From Aeromicrobium flavum (GTDB lineage: Bacteria; Actinomycetota; Actinomycetes; Propionibacteriales; Nocardioidaceae): a stretch of DNA of 64,000 bases. Below, piece after piece: positions 43,165 through 54,287 of the stretch. Both the position numbers and the translations under genes were made by a program. The notes beneath the pieces were generated by a model, which saw only the letters and a list, made by a program, of their open reading frames with translations, was not told the origin of the DNA and did not search any database. The stretch's first letter is position 1. Each line of letters opens with the position of its first letter. The stretch covers positions 1 through 64,000 of the forward strand of contig NZ_BJZQ01000014.1 of the NCBI RefSeq assembly GCF_007992115.1, read 5' to 3'.

Positions 43165-43980
43165 TTGTCCTCCGTGACGACCACCGTGCTGAATGCCGCC
43201 TCGGATTCCGAGGGCGGCTTCACCGCTCCCGGCCCGGCGAGCTTCGAGCTGCCGCCGGTCTTCTCGATCGGTGACTTCGACGTCACGAAGCCGATGCTGC
43301 TGCTGGCGCTCTCCGTGCCGCTGATCGTCGGCTTCTTCTGGGCCGCCTCCAAGAACAAGGCCGTCGTCCCCGGCCGCCTGCAGTTCGTCGGCGAGTACGT
43401 CTACGGCTTCGTGCGCAACGGCGTCGCCCGCGACTCGATCGGCTCGCACGACTTCCTCAAGTTCGTGCCCCTGCTCTTCGCGCTCTTCACCTTCGTCCTG
43501 GTGAACAACTACTTCAGCCTCATCCCGTTCCTGCAGTTCCCGTCGTTCTCGCGGTTTGGGTTCGTCGTGCCGCTCGCGCTGCTGGTCTGGGTCGTCTACA
43601 ACGGCGTCGGCGTCGCCCGCCACGGGCTGGTGGGCTACCTCAAGCACGTCACCGTCCCCGGCGGCATCAAGGGCCCGATCCTGGCGTTGATCATCCCGCT
43701 CGAGTTCCTCTCGACGATCCTGGTCCGCCCGGCCACGCTGGCTCTTCGTCTCTTCGCCAACATGTTCGCCGGCCACCTGCTGCTGATCCTGTTCGCGACG
43801 GGCGCCGCCTACCTCATTCTCGACTCGGGCAACCCCTGGTACGCGCCGGTCGGCGTGCTGTCCTTCGTCATGGGCATCCTGGTGAGCTTCCTCGAGTTGC
43901 TGGTCCTGTTCCTGCAGGCCTACGTCTTCACCCTGCTGACCGCGATGTACATCGGCGGGGCGCTCGCTGACGAGCACTGA
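43165..43980 (+). CDS. atpB: ATP synthase Fo subunit a
   Basis: 271 residues from TTG 43165, chosen because GAAGGGTGA lies 5 nt upstream; GTG 43174 is an alternative. It is membrane-embedded, with the essential Arg in LVRPATLALRLFANMFAGH and a C-terminal FLQAYVFTLLTAMYIGGA. It forms the proton half-channels facing the c-ring. Confidence 0.95.
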   Translation: MSSVTTTVLNAASDSEGGFTAPGPASFELPPVFSIGDFDVTKPMLLLALSVPLIVGFFWAASKNKAVVPGRLQFVGEYVYGFVRNGVARDSIGSHDFLKFVPLLFALFTFVLVNNYFSLIPFLQFPSFSRFGFVVPLALLVWVVYNGVGVARHGLVGYLKHVTVPGGIKGPILALIIPLEFLSTILVRPATLALRLFANMFAGHLLLILFATGAAYLILDSGNPWYAPVGVLSFVMGILVSFLELLVLFLQAYVFTLLTAMYIGGALADEH

Positions 43981-44022
43981 CTCGTCAGTCACAACTCCAT
44001 AACCCTCAGTTTTCGCAACCGA

Positions 44023-44038
44023 CGGCGCCTGTGCGCCG
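44023..44038 (+). other. Hairpin just upstream of the atpE ribosome site
   Basis: CGGCGC-CTGT-GCGCCG, a 6-bp stem with a tetraloop, ends 6 nt before AAAGG and is preceded by an AT-richer stretch. It may boost atpE translation or protect the processed message. Confidence 0.5.
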
Positions 44039-44056
44039 CCAACGAAAGGAAAAGCC

Positions 44057-44260
44057 GTGGACGGCAACTTGAACATGATCGGTTACGGCCTGGCGGCCGT
44101 GGGCCCCGGCATCGGCATCGGCCTCATCTTCGCCGCGTACATCAACGGTGTCGCCCGCCAGCCCGAGGCCCAGAGCCGCCTCCAGTCGATCGCGATCCTC
44201 GGCTTCGCCCTGGCTGAGGCCCTGGCCATCATCGGCATCGCGCTCGCCTTCGTCCTCTGA
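44057..44260 (+). CDS. atpE: ATP synthase Fo subunit c
   Basis: 67 residues, two helices. Helix 1 has the glycine motif GPGIGIG, the loop is ARQPE, and the ion-carrying carboxylate is E54 in [10 protein letters not shown]. It lacks the Na+-type ligand set, so it is a proton c-subunit. GTG 44057 follows AAAGGAAAA. The E54 region corresponds to the bedaquiline site in mycobacteria. Confidence 0.97.
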   Translation: MDGNLNMIGYGLAAVGPGIGIGLIFAAYINGVARQPEAQSRLQSIAILGFALAEALAIIGIALAFVL

Positions 44261-44279
44261 CAACGTCAGGAACTGACTG

Positions 44280-44822
44280 ATGTACTCCACGATTCTCGCC
44301 ACGGCCGCCGAAGGCGAGGAGCACAACCCGCTCATCCCGATCCTCTCCGAGGTCGTGCTGTCGCTGGTCGTCTTCGCGATCTTGTACTTCCTCGTGAGGA
44401 AGTACGTCGTCCCCAACTTCGAGAAGGCCTACGCCGAGCGCACGGCCGCGATCGAAGGCGGGATCGAGGAGGCGCAGTCGGCGCAGAAGGAAGCCCAGGC
44501 CGCCCTCGAGCAGTACACGGCGCAGCTGGCCGATGCTCGCCACGAGGCCGCCGCCATCCGCGAGGAGGCGCGCGAGCAGGGTGCGCAGATCGTCATCGAG
44601 ATGCGCGAGCAGGCTCAGGCCGAGTCCGCCCGCATCGTCTCGCAGGCACAGGCGCAGATCGCTGCCGAGCGCCAGCAGGCGATCGCGCAGCTCAAGTCCG
44701 AGGTCGGTGGCATGGCCACCGAGCTCGCGGGTCGGATCGTCGGCGAGTCGCTCGCCGACACCGATGCGCAGCGTCGCTCGGTCCAGCGCTTCATGGATGA
44801 ACTCGAGGGGTCGGCCAACTGA
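44280..44822 (+). CDS. atpF: ATP synthase Fo subunit b
   Basis: 180 residues: one N-terminal membrane helix (LSLVVFAILYFLVRKYV), then a long charged coiled coil rich in Glu/Gln/Ala forming the peripheral stalk. Only one b gene is present, and it is not fused to delta as it is in mycobacteria. Its stop overlaps the atpH ATG by one base. Confidence 0.96.
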   Translation: MYSTILATAAEGEEHNPLIPILSEVVLSLVVFAILYFLVRKYVVPNFEKAYAERTAAIEGGIEEAQSAQKEAQAALEQYTAQLADARHEAAAIREEAREQGAQIVIEMREQAQAESARIVSQAQAQIAAERQQAIAQLKSEVGGMATELAGRIVGESLADTDAQRRSVQRFMDELEGSAN

Positions 44823-45625
44823 TGCGCGGATCGTCTGCCAAGTCGCTCGACACGACCCTGTCCGCGGTCTCCGCGGTGCCGGGCACGTCGGCGACCCAGG
44901 TCGGCACCGAGCTGTTCGGCGCCGTCGAGGCGCTCGACGGGGCCGTCGCGGCCCGCCGGGTCCTGACCGACCCGTCGATCGACACCGAGGGCAAGCGCTC
45001 GCTCGCCGCCGGGATCTTCGGCGGCAAGGTCAGCCAGGACACCGCGTCGGTGATCGACGCCGCCGTGGGCGGTCGTTGGGCCGCCGGGCGTGACCTGACC
45101 GACGGGCTCGAGATCGCCGGTGTCGCGGCGTTCACGCGCGCAGCGGACGCTGCCGGCCAGGGCGACGTGCTCGAGAACGAGCTGTTCGAGGCAGGCCGGG
45201 TCATCCACGACTCGGACGAGCTGCGTCAGGTCGTCTCCGACAAGTCGGTTCCGGTCGCGGCGAAGACCACCTTGCTGCGGGACGTGTTCGGCGGCAAGGT
45301 CTCAGAGGCCACGCTGGCCCTGCTCACGCAGGCAGCGGTCGCGCGGACCGGCTCCTTCGAGCGGGTCCTCGACACCTTCAGTCGGCAGGTCGCGGCGCGC
45401 GAGGATCGTCTCGTCGCCGTGGCTCGCGTCGCGTACGACCTCGACCAGGCCGAGCGTGACCGGCTCACCGCGGCGCTGTCGCGGCGGTACGGCCGATCGA
45501 TCCAGCTCAACACCGTGGTCGATCCGTCCGTCATCGGCGGCATCGCCGTCTCCGTGGGCGACGAGGTCGTCGACGCCACCATGTCCACCCGCCTCGAGGC
45601 CGCCCGCCGGCGCATCGCAGGCTGA
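44822..45625 (+). CDS. atpH: ATP synthase F1 subunit delta
   Basis: 267 residues, longer than the 177 of Escherichia coli but usual in Actinobacteria. An N-terminal helical extension precedes the OSCP/delta domain; the C-terminus has IQLNTVVDPSVIGGIAVSVG and ends STRLEAARRRI. It caps F1 and joins the b stalk. Confidence 0.95.
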   Translation: MRGSSAKSLDTTLSAVSAVPGTSATQVGTELFGAVEALDGAVAARRVLTDPSIDTEGKRSLAAGIFGGKVSQDTASVIDAAVGGRWAAGRDLTDGLEIAGVAAFTRAADAAGQGDVLENELFEAGRVIHDSDELRQVVSDKSVPVAAKTTLLRDVFGGKVSEATLALLTQAAVARTGSFERVLDTFSRQVAAREDRLVAVARVAYDLDQAERDRLTAALSRRYGRSIQLNTVVDPSVIGGIAVSVGDEVVDATMSTRLEAARRRIAG

Positions 45626-45664
45626 CCAGAACGCACCGTTCGCACAAGAAGGCAGGCACACAGC

Positions 45665-47308
45665 ATGACTGAACTCTCGATTCGTCCGGAGGAGATCCGC
45701 GACGCGTTGCAGAAGTTCGTGTCGGACTACACCCCGACGCAGGGCGAGGCCGAAGAAGTCGGCGTCGTCGCGTCCGCGGCCGACGGCATCGCGCAGGTCG
45801 AGGGTCTTCCCTCTGCGATGGCCAACGAACTGCTCGAGTTCGACGACGGCACCCTGGGTCTGGCGTTGAACCTCGACGTCCGCCAGATCGGCGTCGTCAT
45901 CCTCGGTGACTTCGCGGGTATCGAAGAGGGCCAGAAGGTCAAGCGCACCGGCGAGGTCCTCTCGGTCCCCGTCGGCGAGGGCTACCTCGGTCGCGTCATC
46001 GACCCGCTGGGCAACCCCATCGACGGTCTCGGCGAGATCACCGGCATCGAGGGCCGTCGCGCGCTCGAGCTGCAGGCGCCGAACGTGATGCAGCGCAAGA
46101 GCGTCCACGAGCCGCTCATGACCGGCCTCAAGTCGATCGACGCGCTGACGCCCGTCGGCCGCGGCCAGCGTCAGCTGATCATCGGTGACCGCCAGACCGG
46201 CAAGACCGCGATCGCGATCGACACGATCATCAACCAGAAGGAGTTCTGGGAGTCGGGCGATCCGAGCAAGCAGGTCCGCTGCATCTACGTGGGCATCGGT
46301 CAGAAGGGCTCGACCATCGCCGGCGTGCGTGGCGCGCTCGAGGCGGCCGGAGCGATGGAGTACACGACGATCGTCGCGTCCCCCGCGTCCGACTCGGCCG
46401 GCTTCAAGTACCTCGCCCCGTACACCGGCTCGGCCATCGGCCAGCACTGGATGTACCAGGGCAAGCACGTCCTGATCATCTTCGACGACCTGTCGAAGCA
46501 GGCCGAGGCGTACCGCGCCGTGTCGCTGCTGCTGCGCCGCCCGCCGGGCCGCGAGGCCTACCCGGGCGACGTGTTCTACCTGCACTCGCGGCTGCTCGAG
46601 CGTTGCGCCAAGCTCAGCGACGAGCTGGGTGCCGGCTCGATGACCGGTCTGCCGATCATCGAGACGAAGGCCAACGACGTGTCGGCCTACATCCCGACGA
46701 ACGTCATCTCGATCACCGACGGTCAGATCTTCCTGCAGTCGGACCTGTTCAACGCCAACCAGCGTCCCGCGGTCGACGTCGGCATCTCGGTGTCGCGCGT
46801 CGGTGGCTCGGCGATGACCAAGGCGATGAAGGCCGTCACCGGCTCGCTGAAGGTCGAGCTGGCCCAGTACCGCGCCATGGAGGCGTTCGCGATGTTCGCG
46901 TCCGACCTCGATGCCGCGTCCAAGGCCCAGCTCGCCCGCGGTCAGCGCCTGATGGAGCTGTTCAAGCAGGCGCAGTACAACCCCTTCTCGATGGAGCAGC
47001 AGGTCGTCTCGCTGTGGGCCGCCACGACGGGCAAGCTCGACGCCGTGCCGGTCTCGGACGTCCACCGCTTCGAGGCGGAGTTCCAGGACTACGTCAAGCG
47101 CTCGCACGCCGGTGTGCTCGACGCGATCCGCGAGAGCGGCAAGTTCGAGGACTCCAGCGCCCAGGCGCTCGAGGGTGCCTACGACTCCTTCCTCGACCAG
47201 TTCGAGACCGGCGACGGTGAGTCGATCAAGGCCGGGCACGAGGAGTTCGACGCACTCGCCGACGAAGAGGTCGAGCAGGAGCAGATCGTCCGACAGAAGC
47301 GAGGCTGA
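45665..47308 (+). CDS. atpA: ATP synthase F1 subunit alpha
   Basis: 547 residues. Walker [42 protein letters not shown] and [13 protein letters not shown] are canonical. A C-terminal acidic extension ([15 protein letters not shown]) is a feature of actinobacterial alpha subunits; in mycobacteria a longer one suppresses ATP hydrolysis. Confidence 0.98.
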   Translation: MTELSIRPEEIRDALQKFVSDYTPTQGEAEEVGVVASAADGIAQVEGLPSAMANELLEFDDGTLGLALNLDVRQIGVVILGDFAGIEEGQKVKRTGEVLSVPVGEGYLGRVIDPLGNPIDGLGEITGIEGRRALELQAPNVMQRKSVHEPLMTGLKSIDALTPVGRGQRQLIIGDRQTGKTAIAIDTIINQKEFWESGDPSKQVRCIYVGIGQKGSTIAGVRGALEAAGAMEYTTIVASPASDSAGFKYLAPYTGSAIGQHWMYQGKHVLIIFDDLSKQAEAYRAVSLLLRRPPGREAYPGDVFYLHSRLLERCAKLSDELGAGSMTGLPIIETKANDVSAYIPTNVISITDGQIFLQSDLFNANQRPAVDVGISVSRVGGSAMTKAMKAVTGSLKVELAQYRAMEAFAMFASDLDAASKAQLARGQRLMELFKQAQYNPFSMEQQVVSLWAATTGKLDAVPVSDVHRFEAEFQDYVKRSHAGVLDAIRESGKFEDSSAQALEGAYDSFLDQFETGDGESIKAGHEEFDALADEEVEQEQIVRQKRG

Positions 47309-47310
47309 CG

Positions 47311-49705
<2,395 letters not shown>

Positions 49706-49716
49706 GGGCCACGGAC

Positions 49717-50088
49717 ATGACACTGCAGATCGAGCTCGTCGCCGCCGACCGCGTCGTGTGGTCGGGTGAGGCCCGTGAGGTCATCGCCCGCACCGCCGAG
49801 GGCGACATCGGCGTGCTCACCGGCCATGCGCCGCTGCTGTCCCTGCTGGTTCCCGGCGTGGTCGAGATCTTCCCGGTCGACGGTGACACCGTCCGCGCCG
49901 CGGTCAGCGAGGGCTTCATCTCGGTTGCCGCGGACCGGGTCTCGATCCTGTCCGAGGACACCTTCCTGGCCGACGAGGTCGACGAGTCGGCCCTGACCGC
50001 CGAGCTCGAGAAGGCCCGCTCGTCCGACGACGAGGCCGCGGTCCGCCGCGCCGAGGCGAAGCTGCGCCTCATCGGCAAGGCTTCCTGA
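49717..50088 (+). CDS. atpC: ATP synthase F1 subunit epsilon
   Basis: 123 residues. The beta-sandwich (EIELVAADRVVWSGEA, GDIGVLTGHAPLLSLL) is followed by the C-terminal helical hairpin (EKARSSDDEAAVRRAEAKLRL). Last structural gene of the atp operon. Confidence 0.95.
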   Translation: MTLQIELVAADRVVWSGEAREVIARTAEGDIGVLTGHAPLLSLLVPGVVEIFPVDGDTVRAAVSEGFISVAADRVSILSEDTFLADEVDESALTAELEKARSSDDEAAVRRAEAKLRLIGKAS

Positions 50089-50111
50089 TGGTGATCGCGG
50101 GGGAGTGATCG

Positions 50112-50558
50112 ATGCCGCTGTGGTTGTGGCTGGTCGACTCCCTCGCGATCATCGTCGTCCTGGGCTTCCTGCTCGTGGGCGCGATCGTCGCCCGTCGTCG
50201 CTGGATCGCCCGCCAGGGTGTCTCCTTCGAGCTGAGCGTCAACCGCAGCGCCGAGCACTCGGCCGCCGGGTGGGTGCTGGGCGTCGCGGTCTACGGCGAC
50301 GAGGACATCACCTGGTACCGCACGTTCTCCTTCTCCCCGAGGCCCCGGCACCGCTTCGTCCGGGGGCGCGTCCTGATCGAGGGCCGGCGCGACCCTGAGG
50401 GCGCCGAGGCCTACGCGCTGCACGACGGACACATCGTCGTGCGCACCGAGAACGCCGACGGCATCGAGCAGTTCGCCCTCAGTCCCAACTCCCTGACCGG
50501 CCTGCTGTCCTGGCTCGAGTCCTCGCCGCCGGGACGCGGCGTCAACAACGTCCTGTGA
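50112..50558 (+). CDS. DUF2550 membrane-anchored protein
   Basis: 148 residues: one N-terminal helix (about 3-26, LWLVDSLAIIVVLGFLLVGAIVA), then a beta-rich domain with WVLGVAVYGDEDITWYRTFSFSPRP. DUF2550 genes follow atpC in many Actinobacteria. The function is unknown, and a link to the ATP synthase rests only on position. Confidence 0.85.
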   Translation: MPLWLWLVDSLAIIVVLGFLLVGAIVARRRWIARQGVSFELSVNRSAEHSAAGWVLGVAVYGDEDITWYRTFSFSPRPRHRFVRGRVLIEGRRDPEGAEAYALHDGHIVVRTENADGIEQFALSPNSLTGLLSWLESSPPGRGVNNVL

Positions 50559-50619
50559 ACATCGGACCGGTTCGTCCGTTTCGCTTGCCGCGTGAGCGCA
50601 CACCCGCCACACTGTTCCC

Positions 50620-50745
50620 ATGAAGAAGATCATCGCCGCGACCCTCCTGGCCCTCGCTGTCGCCGCCGGCACGGTCGCCTCGCCCGCCAACGCCGACGAC
50701 ACCTCCTCCGCCAAGGTCCGCGTTCACCTCATCGACTGGATGTGA
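50620..50745 (+). CDS. Tiny secreted peptide precursor (41 residues)
   Basis: A 41-codon frame from ATG 50620: a textbook signal peptide (MKK, hydrophobic IIAATLLALAVAAGTVA, then SPANA as the cleavage site). This leaves a 16-residue mature peptide DDTSSAKVRVHLIDWM. No Shine-Dalgarno; a TTGCCG/CACTGT pair (50585-50590, 50610-50615) could give a leaderless transcript. No family is recognised. Confidence 0.65.
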   Translation: MKKIIAATLLALAVAAGTVASPANADDTSSAKVRVHLIDWM

Positions 50746-50776
50746 CCCCGCGGGGCACGCGCCCTAGGGTGAACCC

Positions 50777-51358
50777 ATGGTTCACCTGACGAAGATCTAC
50801 ACCCGCACCGGCGACGACGGCACGACGAACCTCGTCGACTTCTCCCGGACGTCCAAGAACGACCTGCGCCTGGTGGTCTACGCCGACGTCGACGAGGCCA
50901 ACAGCCACATCGGCGTCGCTCTCGCGACCGGCGAGCTGGACGCCGACGTCGCCGGCGTGCTGACGCACATCCAGAACGACCTGTTCGACCTCGGCTCCGA
51001 CGTGGGCAACCCGGTCGTCGCCGAGCCCGAGTACGAGCCGCTGCGCGTCGAGCCCGACTACGTCGAGCGGCTCGAGCAGTGGTGCGACCGGTTCAACGCC
51101 GAGACGCCCAAGCTCGACTCGTTCATCCTGCCCGGCGGCACGCCGGCCGCGGCTCAGCTGCACGTCGCCCGCACGGTGGTGCGTCGCGCCGAGCGCGCCG
51201 CGTGGAAGGCGATCGAGGAGCACGGCGACTCCGTGAACGTGCTCGTCGCGAAGTACCTGAACCGGCTCAGCGACCTGCTGTTCATCCTCGGCCGCTACGC
51301 CAATCGTGAGCGCGGCGACGTGCTGTGGGTGCCGGGCGGAGACCGCACCGGGGCCTGA
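50777..51358 (+). CDS. Cob(I)alamin adenosyltransferase (PduO/ATR type)
   Basis: 193 residues. IYTRTGDDGTTNLVDFSR at the N-terminus binds ATP; DVDEANSHIG, LPGGTPAAAQLHVARTVVRRAER and LNRLSDLLFILGRYAN complete the PduO-type signature. It makes adenosylcobalamin, the cofactor of the mutase encoded next. ATG 50777 is 6 nt after TAGGGT (50765-50770). Confidence 0.94.
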   Translation: MVHLTKIYTRTGDDGTTNLVDFSRTSKNDLRLVVYADVDEANSHIGVALATGELDADVAGVLTHIQNDLFDLGSDVGNPVVAEPEYEPLRVEPDYVERLEQWCDRFNAETPKLDSFILPGGTPAAAQLHVARTVVRRAERAAWKAIEEHGDSVNVLVAKYLNRLSDLLFILGRYANRERGDVLWVPGGDRTGA

Positions 51359-51382
51359 GTCCGGGCCCGTCCGTCCGGGTGA

Positions 51383-51403
51383 GGTGGCCCACGTTCGGCC
51401 ACC
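51383..51403. terminator. Hairpin between the adenosyltransferase and mutase genes
   Basis: GGTGGCC (51383-51389), 7-nt loop, GGCCACC (51397-51403). Either a terminator or an operator; it ends 12 nt before the mutase -10. Confidence 0.45.
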
Positions 51404-51427
51404 CCTACCGGGCGGTACCCTAGGCCC

Positions 51428-53413
51428 ATGTCAGTGCAGCCTGATCGCCCGTGGGTGATGCGAACCTACGCCGGCCACAGCTCCGCAGCCGAGTCCAACG
51501 CCCTCTACCGGCGCAACCTCGCGAAGGGCCAGACCGGCTTGTCGGTCGCCTTCGACCTCCCGACCCAGACGGGGTACGACCCCGATCACGTGCTGTCGCG
51601 CGGTGAGGTCGGCAAGGTCGGCGTCCCGATCCCGCACCTGGGCGCGATGCGCCGTCTCTTCGAGGACATCCCGCTGTCGGAGATGAACACCTCGATGACG
51701 ATCAACGCCACGGCGATGTGGCTGCTGGCGATGTACCAGGTCGCCGCCGAGGAGCAGGGCGTCGATCCGTCGGCGCTCGCCGGCACGACCCAGAACGACA
51801 TCATCAAGGAGTACCTCTCGCGGGGGACGTACGTCTTCCCGCCCGAGGCGTCGCTGCGGCTGACGACCGACATGATCGCCTACACGGTCTCCACGATCCC
51901 GAAGTGGAACCCGCTGAACATCTGCAGCTACCACCTGCAGGAGGCCGGCGCGACGCCCGTGCAGGAGCTGGCGTTCGCCATGAGCACGGCCATCGCGGTG
52001 CTCGACGCGGTCAAGGACTCGGGCCAGGTCCCCGACGACCAGTTCGAGCAGGTCGTGGGCCGCATCTCCTTCTTCGTCAACGCGGGTGTCCGCTTCGTCG
52101 AGGAGATGTGCAAGATGCGCGCCTTCGGCCGGCTGTGGGAGGAGATCACCCGCGACCGCTACGGCGTCACCGACCCGAAGATGCGCCGCTTCCGCTACGG
52201 CGTGCAGGTCAACTCCCTGGGCCTGACCGAGGCCCAGCCCGAGAACAACGTCCAGCGCATCGTGCTGGAGATGCTCGGCGTCACGCTGAGCAAGGACGCC
52301 CGCGCCCGCGCCGTGCAGCTGCCGGCCTGGAACGAGGCCCTGGGCCTGCCCCGTCCGTGGGACCAGCAGTGGTCGCTGCGCCTGCAGCAGGTGCTGGCGT
52401 TCGAGTCCGACCTGCTCGAGTACGGCGACATCTTCGACGGGTCGCACGTCATCGAGGCCAAGGTCACCGAGCTCGTCGAGGGTGCGAAGGCCGAGATCGA
52501 CCGGGTGCAGGCGATGGGCGGAGCGGTCGCGGCCGTGGTGTCGGGCTACATGAAGCAGGAGCTGGTCACCTCGCACGCCGAGCGCCGCGCCCGCATCGAG
52601 TCCGGTGAGATGAAGGTCGTCGGCCTGAACTGCTACACCGAGACCGAGCCGTCGCCGCTGACCGCCGACCTGGACGCCGCGATCATGGTCGCCGACCCGA
52701 AGGCCGAGGCCAACGCGATCGCCGACGTCCAGCAGTGGCGCGACGAGCGCGACCAGGCCGCCGTCGACGCGGCGCTCGAGGCGCTGCAGCAGCGCGCCAA
52801 GACAGACGAGAACCTGATGGCCGCGACGCTCGACGCGGTGCGCGCCGGCGCCACCGTGGGGGAGTGGGCCGGAGCGCTGCGCGAGGTGTTCGGCGAGTAC
52901 CGGGCGCCCACGGGCGTGGCAGGGGTGAGTGGCGTGGCCGAGGCAGGATCCGAGCTGACCGCGGTGCGCGAGAAGGTGCGCCAGACCGGCGAGGAGCTGG
53001 GCGGCCGCCTGCGCTTCCTCGTGGGCAAGCCGGGCCTGGACGGGCACTCCAACGGCGCCGAGCAGGTCGCCGTGCGCGCGCGCGACGCCGGCTTCGAGGT
53101 GATCTACCAGGGCATCCGACTGACGCCCGAGCAGATCGTCGCGGCCGCCGTCGCCGAGGACGTCCACGTCGTGGGTCTGTCGATCCTGTCCGGCTCGCAC
53201 ATGGAGCTCGTGCCCGACGTCCAGAAGGGCCTGGCCGACGCCGGCCTGACGAACGTGCCGGTCATCGTGGGCGGGATCATCCCCGACTCCGACGGTCGCA
53301 AGCTGGAGGCCGCGGGCATCGCCGCGGTCTTCACGCCCAAGGACTTCGGCATGACCGACATCATGGGCCGCGTCGTCGACGAGATCCGCAAGGCCAACGA
53401 CCTGCCGGTCTGA
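51428..53413 (+). CDS. ecm: Ethylmalonyl-CoA mutase (Ecm/MeaA)
   Basis: 661 residues, matching the MeaA/Ecm branch of B12 mutases rather than methylmalonyl-CoA mutase. Its start DRPWVMRTYAGHSSAAESNA and the blocks LAKGQTGLSVAFDLPTQTGY and GLPRPWDQQWSLRLQQVLAF are hallmark MeaA sequence. The C-terminal B12 domain has D538-G-H540-S-N-G543 (DxHxxG), H540 being the lower cobalt ligand. It isomerises ethylmalonyl-CoA to methylsuccinyl-CoA in the ethylmalonyl-CoA pathway. ATG 51428 is 6 nt after TACCCT (51416-51421). Confidence 0.93.
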   Translation: MSVQPDRPWVMRTYAGHSSAAESNALYRRNLAKGQTGLSVAFDLPTQTGYDPDHVLSRGEVGKVGVPIPHLGAMRRLFEDIPLSEMNTSMTINATAMWLLAMYQVAAEEQGVDPSALAGTTQNDIIKEYLSRGTYVFPPEASLRLTTDMIAYTVSTIPKWNPLNICSYHLQEAGATPVQELAFAMSTAIAVLDAVKDSGQVPDDQFEQVVGRISFFVNAGVRFVEEMCKMRAFGRLWEEITRDRYGVTDPKMRRFRYGVQVNSLGLTEAQPENNVQRIVLEMLGVTLSKDARARAVQLPAWNEALGLPRPWDQQWSLRLQQVLAFESDLLEYGDIFDGSHVIEAKVTELVEGAKAEIDRVQAMGGAVAAVVSGYMKQELVTSHAERRARIESGEMKVVGLNCYTETEPSPLTADLDAAIMVADPKAEANAIADVQQWRDERDQAAVDAALEALQQRAKTDENLMAATLDAVRAGATVGEWAGALREVFGEYRAPTGVAGVSGVAEAGSELTAVREKVRQTGEELGGRLRFLVGKPGLDGHSNGAEQVAVRARDAGFEVIYQGIRLTPEQIVAAAVAEDVHVVGLSILSGSHMELVPDVQKGLADAGLTNVPVIVGGIIPDSDGRKLEAAGIAAVFTPKDFGMTDIMGRVVDEIRKANDLPV

Positions 53414-53430
53414 GGTCCGTCGACGGCGCG

Positions 53431-53451
53431 CGAAGGCTCGCCTGCCCTTCG
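53431..53451 (+). terminator. Weak hairpin after ecm
   Basis: CGAAGG (53431-53436) and CCTTCG (53446-53451) enclose a 9-nt loop, 17 nt after the stop codon. Confidence 0.4.
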
Positions 53452-53506
53452 TGGATTCGGCGCGCCCGGACCCCTAGGCTCGGCGTGATCGAAGCAGTCG
53501 AAGTGA

Positions 53507-53707
53507 TCAGGCGGCCATCGGCTTGGCCTTGGTCTTGGAGGACTTCGAGGACTTCTTCTTGTCCTTGTCCTTCTTCTTGACCTTGACCAGCTTGCGCTTC
53601 TTGACGGTGTAGCCGTCGGGGAGGGTGCCCTCGGCCATCATGCGAATCGGGCAGCGCTTGCAGCGCGGCTTGCTCACGCAGCACTTCTTCTTCGGCGGCT
53701 TCGGCAC
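53507..53707 (-). CDS. Small Cys-cluster, Lys-rich protein
   Basis: 66 residues from GTG 53707. The N-terminal part has four cysteines in KKKCCVSKPRCKRCP, fit for metal binding; the C-terminal half is very Lys-rich (KKRKLVKVKKKDKDKKK). Function unknown; nucleic-acid or metal binding is inferred from composition. GTG 53707 is 7 nt after TACCGT (53720-53715). It diverges from the ferritin gene around a palindrome. Confidence 0.7.
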   Translation of the reverse strand: MPKPPKKKCCVSKPRCKRCPIRMMAEGTLPDGYTVKKRKLVKVKKKDKDKKKSSKSSKTKAKPMAA

Positions 53708-53729
53708 ATTGACCACGGTACAGCCGCAA

Positions 53730-53747
53730 GGTGAGGCTGGCCTCACC
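53730..53747. promoter_or_regulatory. Perfect palindrome between Cys/Lys-rich gene and ferritin
   Basis: GGTGAGGC-TG-GCCTCACC. A 2-nt centre is too short for an RNA loop, so a DNA operator is more likely. It overlaps the -35 region of the minus-strand gene and lies just before the ferritin Shine-Dalgarno. Confidence 0.65.
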
Positions 53748-53759
53748 GAAGGAGGAGAG

Positions 53760-54284
53760 ATGGCTTCCGAGAAGTTCGTGAAGGCCCTGCAGGACCAGAT
53801 CGGTCACGAGTTCGGCGCGCATCAGCAGTACGTCGGCATCGCCACGTACTACGACGCGCTGACGATGCCCCAGATGGCGGCGCTGTTCTACGCGCAGGCG
53901 GTCGAGGAGCGCGACCACGCGATGATGATGATCCAGTACCTGCTCGACCAGGACCAGCCGATCGTCATCCCCGCCCTGGCCGCCCCGCGGGTCACCTTCG
54001 CCGACGTCGTCGAGCCCGTGCAGGTCGCCCTCGAGCAGGAGAAGCGCGTCACGAGCCAGATCAACGAGCTCACGCGCATCGCCCGCGACGACAACGACTT
54101 CGCGTCCGACCAGTTCATGCAGTGGTTCATCAAGGAGCAGGTCGAGGAGGTCGCCAAGATGAGCGACCTGCTGGCCGTGGTGACCCGCTCGAAGGACGAC
54201 TACGAGCGCATCGAGGACTGGATCGCGCGCGAGGAGACCGGCGAGGGCTCCGACCCGACCGCACCGCCGATCGCAGGCGCCTGA
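53760..54284 (+). CDS. Ferritin
   Basis: 174 residues, four-helix iron-storage protein. E17, E50, H53, E94, Q127 and E130 sit at exactly the positions of the classic bacterial ferroxidase centre. There is no heme-binding Met motif, so it is a ferritin (FtnA/BfrB-like) rather than a bacterioferritin. AAGGAGGAGAG precedes ATG 53760. The tail EETGEGSDPTAPPIAGA is disordered. Confidence 0.94.
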   Translation: MASEKFVKALQDQIGHEFGAHQQYVGIATYYDALTMPQMAALFYAQAVEERDHAMMMIQYLLDQDQPIVIPALAAPRVTFADVVEPVQVALEQEKRVTSQINELTRIARDDNDFASDQFMQWFIKEQVEEVAKMSDLLAVVTRSKDDYERIEDWIAREETGEGSDPTAPPIAGA

Positions 54285-54287
54285 CGC

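Noticed and set aside
51428-53413. Methylmalonyl-CoA mutase
   Set aside because: The N-terminal and linker motifs match the MeaA/ethylmalonyl-CoA mutase branch, and ccr is close by.
53726-53750. IdeR/DtxR iron box before ferritin
   Set aside because: Only 13 of 19 consensus positions match and the centre of symmetry differs; kept as an unassigned palindrome.
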